Below, piece by piece: positions 24,401 to 33,278 of a stretch of DNA of 64,000 nucleotides (its first letter is position 1; every line of letters begins with the position of its first letter). Position numbers and translations under genes: made by a program. The notes below the pieces were generated by a model, which had not been told where the DNA came from, did no database searches, and saw only the letters and a list, made by a program, of their open reading frames with translations. Source of the stretch: Diaporthe sp. PMI_573 (Eukaryota > Ascomycota > Sordariomycetes > Diaporthales > Diaporthaceae). The DNA is taken from positions 2,294,001-2,358,000 of the forward strand of contig JAJTUP010000002.1 in assembly GCA_021399435.1 (NCBI GenBank), in the 5' to 3' direction.

Positions 24401-26696
24401 GATCTGGGTTGGCACCAACCGCACGCACTGCCTGACCAGACGTGACGCGGTCAAGTTCACTGTCGTCGGTGAAGGTGGTGTTCCTATACCCTAGTCTTGA
24501 GCTCACCACACTACGATCGTCTTGATACGATCCTCGGCTCAAGAGACTGGGGGATTCCGCGCCATGACGAAGCGACTTGTCGGGGGACGAAAATGACCCA
24601 GAAGTTCTGTGAGTGAGCCTGGATTCGCGGTTGTGGATCTCGCTTCCACCCTCCGTGTACCCCGAAACACTCGGAATGGGGCTGAGTCCACGGCGCTCAG
24701 GCTGGTACGGCACATACTTCAGGGGCGGAGGAACGTCCTGAGTATTGTAGTAATCGTTGTAAGGGCCGTCGTCGTAGTCGTCCTCGTCCTCGTCGTCATA
24801 AACCTCTGCCTGGCTTCCTGGAGCTCGTCGGCCGTACTCTTGGTCTTCGAATTCGACCTCATCTAAGCCCCCAGTCCTCTTCTGAGAGAGGGTCTTGAGA
24901 TCCCCGTGGGATATGTTGGCATGCTGGGCTCCCAGAGCCTGGAGAGAGACGGGTGTCCTCGTTGGTGTGGGACTGCTGGTCACAGTAGACCTGGAATCGA
25001 TCGAGGGCGTTCCCCTGACAACTTGCTGTACTGGTGTGAGCTCTTCACTGGCCGAGTGTGGTCGCTCTGTGTCAGCAGACATGATGGATGTCCGGGTGAT
25101 CTCCGAGGGGTTGACCTCGCTCATCAGTGGCATCGGTGCAGCCGGCTCACCGAGCCTTTCCTGCTCTTCATCGTATATCTCAGATGCGCGGCTCTTTGCT
25201 TCAGCTCGGCGGCGGCGGCGCTGTTCTCTTGCGATAGCCGGGGATTTCTCGTTCAGGGCGGCGGCAGCCATCGCGGCGGCAACAGCTCCTCCAGCAGTAG
25301 CTCTCAGCTTGTCGGTGCTGCGCGAGACCTCTGAGATCTCGTGCAGCGACTCGTCGACGGAATCGTGGTCCACACTTGGGGCGGGGCTCTCGACCAAGTC
25401 ATGACGAGCTTCTCTTCCCCTCCGATCCTTGCCCCTGGAGGAGAGGTTTTCTCTGGATTTGCTCGAGTATCCTGATTGGCGGCGTTCATTGCCAAGGTCA
25501 TCTCGAGACGCCGTTGTCCCACTCGACACAGAGCTTCGACGAGCTTCCCGTTTGCTCTGCTCCCTCTTGATGGCCGTGAGCTCAGGCAGGATAAGACGCC
25601 GGATGGCGTCCTCGACAGTCTCCAGAAGCTTGGGGTTGTTGATGGAGGACCTCGAAGCACCTGAGCGCATGGAGCTGGCATCTATTGAACGATGGCTGTG
25701 TGAGATAGCTGATGAGACCACACTAGAGTCCGCGCCAGACAGGACCGACTCCTCGTTCATCTTGCCAGACTTCCTCCGCGACGACTTGCCGGACTCGGAC
25801 TTGTGTTCGCTGCCACTGCTCTTGCGATTCTTGGACTTGTGTCTTCGCTCCGAGCTGTCCCGGTCCTTGGACTTGGACAAGACCGACTTCTCCTTCTCGC
25901 TGAGCTCAGTTCGGCTCTTGCTGCGTATCTTGTCGGCGGCGGCGGCGGCGGCGAGTCCCGCAGCTGCACCGCCAATGACCTCTCTCGCCCGCGAGGGACT
26001 CTTGCTGCGCTTCTCAGTAAGCCTAGTCGAGTGGCCTGAACCATCCAAAAAGCTGTCAGTAGGGATTGCCGAGATATCGGACATGTTTCCTGGCTGGTAG
26101 GAAACCTTGCTGTCGGCGCTTGGTATTAGTGGGCTCGCGGGCCGGCGCCGTCGGTGACCACCACGGTCGATCTCGACCTCGATAGGGTTGCGAGAGACAT
26201 TGGACTCCTCGGTCGCAGACGTGTATGAATGCATGCTCTTTGCGTCTTCCTGGTCGCCGCTGACAGCAGACAGCGCCTCATTGGACTTGAGGCCGGTCGG
26301 GGTCAGAGGAGCAGCTCGCTCCTGGCGGCGAGTGAGGGAGGCCTTGCGGCCACTGGACGACTTTGTTTCTGTTATCTGGATGCGATCGGTCTTCCGATTC
26401 TTTGATGGGGTCAGGCGAACCCGCACGCTCGGTTTGCGCTCTGTAGTCTTGGTCGGAGAGGCAGAGGGCTTGCCAGCCTCGAAGTATTCAATCAGCAAGG
26501 AAGTCTGAGAGCGATCGGGCATGTGGCCGCGGGTCCTGATGGTGACGGGTGTACCGTCCTCTGGGAGCGAGTAAGAGGACTTGTCGTCGCCTGGCTTGGA
26601 GACGTCAGAGGGCGCGAGGTCTGTCTGGGTCACAGTCGACTCGGACTCTTCAGTGGGGGCTGGGAGTGGAGGTGCTTTCTTCGAATCGATAACCAT
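21444..26696 (-). CDS. Very large disordered protein with Ala-rich blocks, function unknown
   Basis: One uninterrupted frame of 1,750 residues. The frame opens at a GTG (26714), but the ATG at 26696 in a GCCATGG context is the better start. Most of the protein is Ser/Arg/Glu/Asp/Pro-rich and predicted disordered. A conserved-looking N-terminal block contains SLLIEYFEAGKPS, then a basic block VRVRLTPSKNRKTDRIQITE (about residues 65-115). Four Ala/Gly-rich stretches occur at about 241-255, 464-481, 872-895 and 1024-1042, usually next to Arg/Ser-rich sequence. Two likely helical blocks follow: 1184-1265 (ALMQHLMVRDAQRSARD, IKKMLADTEDVI) and 1281-1320 (LWRRALKGLGAKG, IEDMLMQLLGEVDVLK). The tail is Pro/Arg-rich and basic (EEKRRKRGM). 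Alternating Ala-rich and Arg/Ser-rich segments recall giant fungal scaffold proteins such as leashin ('involucrin repeat') proteins, but I cannot confirm homology. A structural or tethering role is speculation. Confidence 0.85.
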   Translation of the reverse strand: MVIDSKKAPPLPAPTEESESTVTQTDLAPSDVSKPGDDKSSYSLPEDGTPVTIRTRGHMPDRSQTSLLIEYFEAGKPSASPTKTTERKPSVRVRLTPSKNRKTDRIQITETKSSSGRKASLTRRQERAAPLTPTGLKSNEALSAVSGDQEDAKSMHSYTSATEESNVSRNPIEVEIDRGGHRRRRPASPLIPSADSKVSYQPGNMSDISAIPTDSFLDGSGHSTRLTEKRSKSPSRAREVIGGAAAGLAAAAAADKIRSKSRTELSEKEKSVLSKSKDRDSSERRHKSKNRKSSGSEHKSESGKSSRRKSGKMNEESVLSGADSSVVSSAISHSHRSIDASSMRSGASRSSINNPKLLETVEDAIRRLILPELTAIKREQSKREARRSSVSSGTTASRDDLGNERRQSGYSSKSRENLSSRGKDRRGREARHDLVESPAPSVDHDSVDESLHEISEVSRSTDKLRATAGGAVAAAMAAAALNEKSPAIAREQRRRRRAEAKSRASEIYDEEQERLGEPAAPMPLMSEVNPSEITRTSIMSADTERPHSASEELTPVQQVVRGTPSIDSRSTVTSSPTPTRTPVSLQALGAQHANISHGDLKTLSQKRTGGLDEVEFEDQEYGRRAPGSQAEVYDDEDEDDYDDGPYNDYYNTQDVPPPLKYVPYQPERRGLSPIPSVSGYTEGGSEIHNRESRLTHRTSGSFSSPDKSLRHGAESPSLLSRGSYQDDRSVVSSRLGYRNTTFTDDSELDRVTSGQAVRAVGANPDLVNSPTGVQSHVASLVEGSALDESVLTGESGRSGRQYDPRSSEVICEEDVTDQTAFRHKDSQESRRTAEDEVASQASDRPHEFEEYELDEYGRKVPRTKYRHSPTASEAAITGAAVGAAAAALRAAAKGKGRQGTDHEDSVSETVGGGVQRNKSFKDRTNEGYLPASTPTHSVDRLVGEYEKANIGHSGLPDVNDPLPEIGYFGHDDDSLTNPSRMSDRFSATQEARNGQWEEQEPMTPTQRSVNGSRGLQESVSGQSLTLDEAAGAAAVATAAAMAHSHSRQASQDIDEEWHRTSEDRKRDTIVTNPYEGTSPLANAPGLDIDLGQAPHFDPDGYVTGYGARSPFGPKIDEGYISQGPNRTPDFQGKGKGIDYNQHPPMPGNMDPFYNPQDSKHMSGLSQGMGSPLYDAATGAGIDRIESNDIIALMQHLMVRDAQRSARDTEILVTLVRTAAEMRNSFDDIKKMLADTEDVIITEVKENTDKTVQRHIGGPRPFPGSAARSVQGSHAGTDNEKKTRNLWRRALKGLGAKGTNDLTRIEDMLMQLLGEVDVLKSQTAPGGISHDSGPSLDNIQPAVQYEQDRGYEPEGHAGTSTASYGSQSGHLSIPRNASYGYERKVSSGHRISTVPEGDEDDFNEDSNVVIHNHSNTDMLSPDREPERGSSVPLGTPPQVPPGGQASLSNENTPRTENRKKHKSSGSSTWFPKISRWSETTASSVGKAFRKSKDTEAGSLRGGPSRSGSDFAIYENYPVTDPYGDDQLPSGYSDTNLDGNQRHDPNQIEPEMQFTMAGVSRTPVPTSQSPVQPEALQTFPMNYATPEDPKYKAHRNSLNLQHPQPRPGQTEQFRNALESSAQDFDTPMSPKSADFGSVTSLGRYAGHQPRFSNGSATGEQGQYTWSGNSPAQSGPPRPPKEPLEEPGPRTTTPTRSRISTLGYKPSDSPKPENRNLQNVLGAPGRRPSGPRAMGTRSPAPAGDEEKRRKRGM

Positions 26697-27561
26697 GGCG
26701 TGCAGCGATCCCACTGGGCGTGGGCTTTTTGTTGGACTTGCAGGATGAGGTAATGTGCCACTCGATAGCCGTACTGGAAACCCGCTCTATTCCCAGTCCT
26801 GGCCAAGTCCCCAGGTGCAGGACCACTGCACCATGCAGGCGGGGAGGAACAATTGGAACGGGGCCAGAGTAGGGCGGCGGTGGGCTTGTCGCAGGGCGAG
26901 CCTCGGACTTGGGGCTGCTTTGTTTTGGTCAAGACATGAGGTGCAGGAAATAGGAACCGGGGTTTGCTGCTGAGGCAAAGTGAGCGGTTGGGGGTCTTGT
27001 TTATGGAGCTCTGGCAGACAAGACGCAGGTCGCACTTACAGCAGAGAAAAGAGTGCAACCGAAACAGTCTCGGGCGACGTGCGACGTGCGACGGTCGGAC
27101 GACCAGAGAGGGATGGAGGTGGACAGAAGGAAGGAGAGATTGGCTATGCCCCCAGGGAGAATTACCGCACGCTGAGAGGATGCTGGAGAAGCGCTGGGGA
27201 GAGAAAAGCAGGTTGCAATGGTCAAGGCGAGGTTGGTGGCGGTGGAGGAGCCTTGGGCCAGTCCAGGTTCAGCTTTGGTTTCTCCCAGCCTTCGCAATAA
27301 GTGACCCCGGCCGCGAAAGTGGGCAGGTCCCAATGAGATTCGCAGCGATGCGATGCGATGCGACGCGCTTGGATCGCAACGGCCTGCAGTTAAGCGAGAA
27401 GACTGCCTATTTGAGATATTGGGCCGACAAGTTTCCTGGAGAATCCAAAGGGCAGCGTAGCGAAAAGAGGGTGATGCAAACCGAGGAGTGAGGTCGATTT
27501 GGAGGCGGGGGGTGGGGTGTGGTGGTGTGAAGGGCAGTGTCGAGGCCAGACCAAGCTCTGC

Positions 27562-27581
27562 CCTGCCTGCCTGCCTGCCTG
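27562..27581 (+). repeat. Microsatellite (CCTG)5
   Basis: Five exact CCTG units, embedded in a longer C/T/G-only tract that continues as two GCGCTGCCCT-like units up to about 27610. Non-coding, likely in the upstream region of the large gene. Confidence 0.85.
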
Positions 27582-28513
27582 CCCGCCTGCGCTGCCCTGC
27601 GCTGCCCTGCAGGTACGTAGACTAGGTATTCCTCTCGCGCATCTGCACCGACAAGTCTCAAAAAGTCTCTCGGGCAGGAGGCCCTCTTTTCCGAGCTTGC
27701 CTGTCTACTTTTTACGCGTATCTACTTGTCATGTGAGGATGAGATGAGGATGAGGATGAGGATTTTACCGCCCTCTGCCGTGCTTCCTCCGTTCGGATGA
27801 CCCAGCCTGCGACCTGAGCTGGCAGGAGAGGACGGACACGGATAAGCAGCGAGGGCACGGGCAGACGGGTTGGGCTCGCTGGCTGGGATGCCGTTGGTAA
27901 AGGGTGGCTTGATGAGCTGGCAAGGGCCGGGCTGTGGTTGTTGGGCCGACCAATTGTCTTGGATCACCGTCTCCCGCGCGAGTGGGTGCGGGCTGCTGCA
28001 AGGACAAGGGATGCAGAGCACATCCTCTGGCCACCCGGCCGCCGTCAAGCCCAATCCCGACAACTTAAATCGGTCACCTTGTTACTTCAAGGTTGTTACA
28101 GGCTGTACCGGGGCGGCAGTGCAGCACCACTCACAACTTGGAGACACTTCTTTGCAGTCGACCGATGTGTACTTGTACTGAGGGGAACAGTCTGGCCTGC
28201 ACTGGTCGGCAGTTTTCCAATCAAGCTGGCTGTTTCAAGACCTTGCCCTGTAAACAAACAACTCGACCACCTGTCGTCCCGGGGAAGCCAAGGTCCACTA
28301 CCACGCAGTGCTAGCCCACCCGCACGCCCTGGCCCGCACCGCAAAGCCTCCTCACGGCTCGAGCACACCTTGCAACCTAAACTTCTGACCGGGCGACCAT
28401 CGGGTCCCGACATGGGAGTCCCAGTCCGACCCATCCGCATCGACCTGACGGTCGTCATCACCCGGTCCAGCAGGTCGGAATATCTAGCTGAGCAGACTGG
28501 CAGACAGGTCATC

Positions 28514-28534
28514 TGGGCTTTGGGCTTTGGGCTT
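28514..28534 (+). repeat. Tandem heptamer TGGGCTT x3
   Basis: Three exact TGGGCTT units. Non-coding, no assigned role. Confidence 0.8.
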
Positions 28535-29826
28535 TGCACCAGAGATTTATTACTGTGTAGAGGAGAGATGCGCGAGTCCGTCTGGTCAATCAGCTGCCCA
28601 TCAATTGCTACCACCGTGCCACCCTAACGAGCCTCAGAAGATCTATAGCACCATCTACCGAGACGTATCGCAGCTGTCAAAATGGGTTGTCGAGTCCGCT
28701 GCCGCATGTGGCAGCAGACTGCCACAAGCCTGTCGCACCGGAGAGCAGGTCGTAGTACCGTAGTTATTCGGTGTTAGCTGCGTGATACACTACCGTGTAC
28801 ATCCATCGATCCAGACCAGACACCACTTTTTTCATGCGGTCCCACATCCCACGCGGCGCCCGCCTGCTGCAGGGCCTTTCCCTTCATCCACCCTCGGTTG
28901 GCCTCTCGGATCGCCCCGTTCGGGCACCTGGGCACCACCCGGCCGGGCAATCAATACTGGCTGTGAAGTGTTTCGAGCAGGTCTTGAGGGAGTCCCAGTT
29001 CGCCTTCGTCGAGTAGGGCCGTGCCTCGACATGTGAGACCTGTTCTGGTAGACATTACATTTGCCTCCCTGTTCTGAAGTCAGGAGCCACCATCTCCTCG
29101 GTCTAGACTCTAGAGCTCTGGGTATGTACTCGAGGACAACAAATCTGGTGACCGGCCTGTCTCTTTCTCTAGCCCCTCTGCCCCCACGCCTTCCACCCGT
29201 TTTCCAATACATTCTGGCCCTCTGGCTGGCGGGGGAAAGCCCTCGTGTGACGGGAAATGCCGGCAACCTGCAGCGTGCTTCCGCAATATGGTCAATTGAG
29301 CATGATGGGCACGCAGATGTCTCGAACCGGCGCACAGTTGTCGTAAGGAGAAACCTGCAGCGCCGTTGGTGTCTGAGAGCCCCCTCCCAGCCCTTAACAC
29401 CTCGTTTTCGCCACATGGGCTTGCTTGCTGAGGCGTCCTTGGGCTTCATGGCCAAGGGGAACTGGCGGCCTACCGGTACCGGACTCCAGTTCCCAGTCGT
29501 ACAGCCAAGACGCACACTCCCAGGATCATTACGATTATGATTCCAAGAATTAATGTAATAAAAGACGTTTGATTGCCGATGCGCATATATCTACTAGTTG
29601 CACTATTACTAATAGGGAATCTGAATCTAGAATCGTGCTGCCTGTATGTAGTCGTGTTCGCTCTGCGACCATTAACCCCCCCCTCTTAGCACAGTGCTGT
29701 CCTGCGACTTGTTGGATATCAATTTTGCACAACGCCGGAAAAAATAATGCACGTTAGAAAAGTGCGGCCTTCGCGTTGCCGCTATCAACGTGCGACCCCC
29801 CCCCCCCAAGAGGGCTCCAGAGGTAA

Positions 29827-31140
29827 TCAAATCATCTCCTGCACCGTCTCGTTCTTAGCGAGATGGGTGGGGAAGCCTCCAGCAAGAACGGTCCGCAGGA
29901 AGTCGACCTTGGCCGACAACGCCCAGCTGTCAATAGTCATCTTGTCCTTGCCGACGCTGATTGTCTGTCGGTACCCGAACTCGTTTACATCACCGCCGTG
30001 CGAGCTGACGACGGCGTTGCCGCCCGTGTGCGGGTTAGATGCAGCCCATCCAGCGGTCGAGTAGCCAGGTCCCTTGCCTCGTTCGAGCCCAGTCGCGATG
30101 CTATTGAAGTCCGATTTTAGGTGCCGTCTGTCGCGCTTGGACATGGATTTCGAGCCTCTTGATGCCTCTCGCATCTGCTGCGCCAGCCTCTTGGGGTCGT
30201 ATCTGAGATTCATCTTCTCTCCAGAGGATTCCTCCAACTCAGTTGCGCTCTCAAACAGCAGTGCAATATTGTTGCCAGCGCCGGTCTGCACGTAGGCGTC
30301 GGTGCTGTCAAGCTGCTCCACGAAGGCTTCCAGGGCTTGCTCGCTCTGTTCAGAAAGATCCTCCAAATGCGCGGCCATGAAGCCCCAGCTCTCGAGCGCG
30401 GCGACTACCACGGGTGCAATGTCAGCCGCCCCCACGGTGTGCCCGTCGCTCTCGATGATGTCGAGCATGTACAGCATCATGTCCTCGGCGGCTTCAGTCG
30501 ACCCATCGCCATACATGGCCGCAACGGCCAGGGCGCGGAGCGCGGCCGTCTTGACTACCTCGGCCCCATCGTCCTCGCAAGTAGACCTGAGACTTGAAAC
30601 GTACTGGTCGAGGACTGTGTCGGTAGGATTTGTGAGGATCGTCACCGAGAAGGCTTTCAGCGCAAGCGTGCGTTCGGTCACGCTGACACCAGACTTGATT
30701 GCTCTCACAAGACCGAGCACCAGGTCGTTCATAGGCGCCTCTATTTCTGAGCGGACGTAGTAATGTCGCGCCAGGTGCAGATACGACCTCAGCATGTCCT
30801 CCCTCTCCTGGTTGCTGATTTTCTTGCGCTCTCCCGAGCGGCCGCCGGCGACAATTTGTGAAACTCTTGCGCTCAGGCGGTCGACCCAGGCACGCCCAGT
30901 ACCGTCATCGTCGCCATGGTCGGAGGTGCCGGAGGTGGTGCTCATGGTCATCATATCGTCGAAGTCGGAGTCGCTGTCGCCCTCGTCCTCGGACGCGTAG
31001 CGGCTTGGTGCGCGCGAACCGGCGGGGGAGTGCCCGGGCGAGGTGATTGGCGTTGCGGACTTGGAGTCGGGTCGCGAGCGCGCCTTGCGGGACTGTGTCT
31101 TGCCACTCTCGAGGAGGGCCTTCTTCCGTAGGTCGTGCAT
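29827..31140 (-). CDS. Interferon-related developmental regulator (IFRD) family protein
   Basis: A single exon of 437 residues. The ATG at 31140 is chosen because the frame upstream of it (to 31221) is leader-like and MHDLRKKALLESGKT begins the usual fungal form. Residues 1-80 are basic and then acidic/Ser-rich (SEDEGDSDSDFDD). Residues 85-340 are an all-helical ARM/HEAT-like IFRD domain, with LHLARHYYVRSEIEAP, TERTLALKAFSVTILTNP and GNNIALLFE as recognisable pieces. The C-terminal part (DPKRLAQQMREASRGSKSMS, then RRHLKSDF, and KMTIDSWALSAKVDFLRTVL) is the second conserved IFRD segment. In animals IFRD1/2 act in transcription and in ribosome inactivation or protection; the fungal role is not settled, and a ribosome or translation link is an inference. 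It diverges from the FHA gene over about 2.1 kb. Confidence 0.93.
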   Translation of the reverse strand: MHDLRKKALLESGKTQSRKARSRPDSKSATPITSPGHSPAGSRAPSRYASEDEGDSDSDFDDMMTMSTTSGTSDHGDDDGTGRAWVDRLSARVSQIVAGGRSGERKKISNQEREDMLRSYLHLARHYYVRSEIEAPMNDLVLGLVRAIKSGVSVTERTLALKAFSVTILTNPTDTVLDQYVSSLRSTCEDDGAEVVKTAALRALAVAAMYGDGSTEAAEDMMLYMLDIIESDGHTVGAADIAPVVVAALESWGFMAAHLEDLSEQSEQALEAFVEQLDSTDAYVQTGAGNNIALLFESATELEESSGEKMNLRYDPKRLAQQMREASRGSKSMSKRDRRHLKSDFNSIATGLERGKGPGYSTAGWAASNPHTGGNAVVSSHGGDVNEFGYRQTISVGKDKMTIDSWALSAKVDFLRTVLAGGFPTHLAKNETVQEMI

Positions 31141-33278
31141 GTTGGATGTGGTTGATCGTGGGGTGTGAATACAATAGACCCCTTGCGATTCTGCAAAAGT
31201 GGACAAAGGGATGGCTCGCAAAGCCGGCTGCGTCGTGCTGTTGTGCCCAGAACAATAGTCGAAGCGGCACGGAGAGATGCGTGCTAAGTGTGGGAATGAT
31301 CAAATGATCTGTGATGTTGCGATGCAAAGACGGAGGCGGGAACAGTGTTCGTGGGCAGAATGGTGCTCGAAACAAAATCCATGAGGGTTGATGGCGAGTG
31401 CGTGGCGTGTAATGGGGTTAAAAAGTTGCGAAGGTGGCGTACAGACTATGTGCGCGTTGTGGATGGAACAGGGACGAAATATGATCAGGAGAGTGGCCGG
31501 GCTGGGCAGGCTGGGGGGTTTTGAGCAGCACAAATTCTGGGTGGTGACGGAGGTTAAACCCCAGTTGCCTCCGCTGGCGTGTCTGGCCACTCACAGCTGC
31601 GCCGAAAACGAGCAACCTGGCCCAGTAGGGAGGCCACTCTATTGTACGGCGTGACCCGCGTCTGCCGGTTCAGCCCGTCAGAAACAAGTCACCTCATGAA
31701 TTCCCACGGATGTCAATCTTGCCCCCATATTCTCTTCCCCGGACTGACTCATCTGTACTGTCTGTACAGTAACAGCAGAACCTTTTGCTTACCGGGAGCA
31801 CAAAACTGTTCCTTGGTGACGACATTGAGGCGAGATTCAACCAGTCACGGCCCACCTTTCCTGTCGACCCGCCTCCTGGACAGCGCGGTGGGTCAGTCTA
31901 TGCAATGGCGGGGCAGCCGCTGTGTTGCCGTAATGTCCGTGCAGCCGTGTGCACTCAGGGAGCGGGCCACCGGGCCAAGGGCCAGTGTGGTGAGCAGGGG
32001 GCTAAAGTGATTGCAGAGGCGCTAGGCTTGAAATCGTATCGCTTTGGATGGTGCCGAGCCGAGGTGCACTGTCTTGTCGACACTTTGGACTGGATGGCAG
32101 TCACACCTTTGTCCCTGTCTGATTGGAAAAGAATGCACAAGTTCAACTCGAATAATGCCGAGTTTCACTGACCATGCCGAGATGCAATGTGTCTCCCAAA
32201 CCTCATCTCGAGGGTGTACCGTACCGTACGTACCTACCCACAGGACAGGGGATGGAAGCCAGACCCATGAGTGGGTCGTTTAACCATGTTTGCCTAAGCT
32301 GCCTGGTTGCCCCGTGCGTCTGTGACTCCGCCCGCCGCGGGCAGATAGGAGATAGCTGCCTTGGGCACGTAGGGGAGCTCTTGAAACAACGACCCCCGCC
32401 TGCCAGCATTGGACTAGGTGATCAGTGTACGTTTCGATAGAATATCTTCTCTTCTCGCCTGCTCAGACCGGCCAAACACCGGGGGAAAAGGCGTGCTTGC
32501 TCGTGTCAGGAATAGGGAGTGATAGATTAGTACCTACATAGGTAGGTTAGGTAGGTAGTTGCGTTGGTTTAAACTGTGCACCGACACCTCTCCACTCTGC
32601 CCGCTCCAAGACGGCCGATACAGTACAAAGTAGCTGGGCAGGCGCGGGGGAGATCCGCAATCCGTGAGCAGCTGACGTGATAACGGACTTGGAGCGTCAA
32701 GCGTCGAGCTGCCTGCCTGAACATGGTCTACCTACCACCTGGTAGTGGCCAAGTAGCTACCTAGGAACCTAAGTATCTGGATGAAGTCTCTTATCTGAGC
32801 AGTCCGTGGTCGCAGTCCGTGGTCGCTGCCTGCTCTTTCCATCACTCACTCACATTGAAGCAACGGCACAGCACTGCACAAGGAGCAGGAAGGGAGCTCC
32901 AGTGGACCTGTTACCTCCTTGCCCCACCTTCCCTCCCGCACCTCTCCGTCTACAACTCCATCTCCAAACCACCACCGCCCTTCCCTCTGCCCCTTTGACC
33001 TCGTCGACGCCGTCAAAGCCTTCGACTACTAGCCTGCCGTCGTGTCTCTCTTTCTTGCCTCGATTCAGTCTCACCTCGTCTGCCTTCCCCTAGACGTGAC
33101 CGTCTCAAAGTCGTCGAGTCTATGTCCTCGCCGGCCTCGACCCGACACACCTAGCCTAACACACCACTTGTGCTAGGCCCGAAACCACTGGAGCCTTGTT
33201 TGGCTAGGCATTCGAGCCAACAATACCGACTTCCTCTGGGTCCCATTCATCATTGCCCTCGGCCTTTTCAACCTTCCC
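31141..33278. other. Divergent promoter region, IFRD and FHA genes
   Basis: About 2.1 kb separating two divergently transcribed genes. From about 32830 to 33278 the plus strand is C/T-rich and looks like a long leader for the FHA gene. Near 32530-32770 there are many CCTACCTA/TAGGTAGG motifs, which are frequent in promoters of filamentous ascomycetes. No gene can be supported. Confidence 0.55.

Larger units (their letters stand above)
26697..29826. other. Long intergenic region upstream of the large disordered-protein gene
   Basis: About 3.1 kb between two minus-strand genes. The first several hundred bases are presumably leader and promoter of the gene at 26696. The rest shows only overlapping frames of skewed composition and several simple repeats: GCGAT units near 27345, CCTG units at 27562, GAGGAT units near 27740 and TGGGCTT units at 28514. 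A run of 12 C at 29796-29807 lies just past the IFRD stop codon. Confidence 0.5.

Noticed and set aside
21444..26696. Naming the 1,750-residue protein a leashin/involucrin-repeat protein
   Set aside because: The Ala-rich and Arg/Ser-rich pattern is only suggestive; no sequence-level homology could be shown by eye.
28832..29515. 227-codon minus-strand frame upstream of the large gene
   Set aside because: Arg/Gly/Pro/Ser-rich composition, no motif, equally long frames on the opposite strand; typical chance frame in GC-rich DNA.
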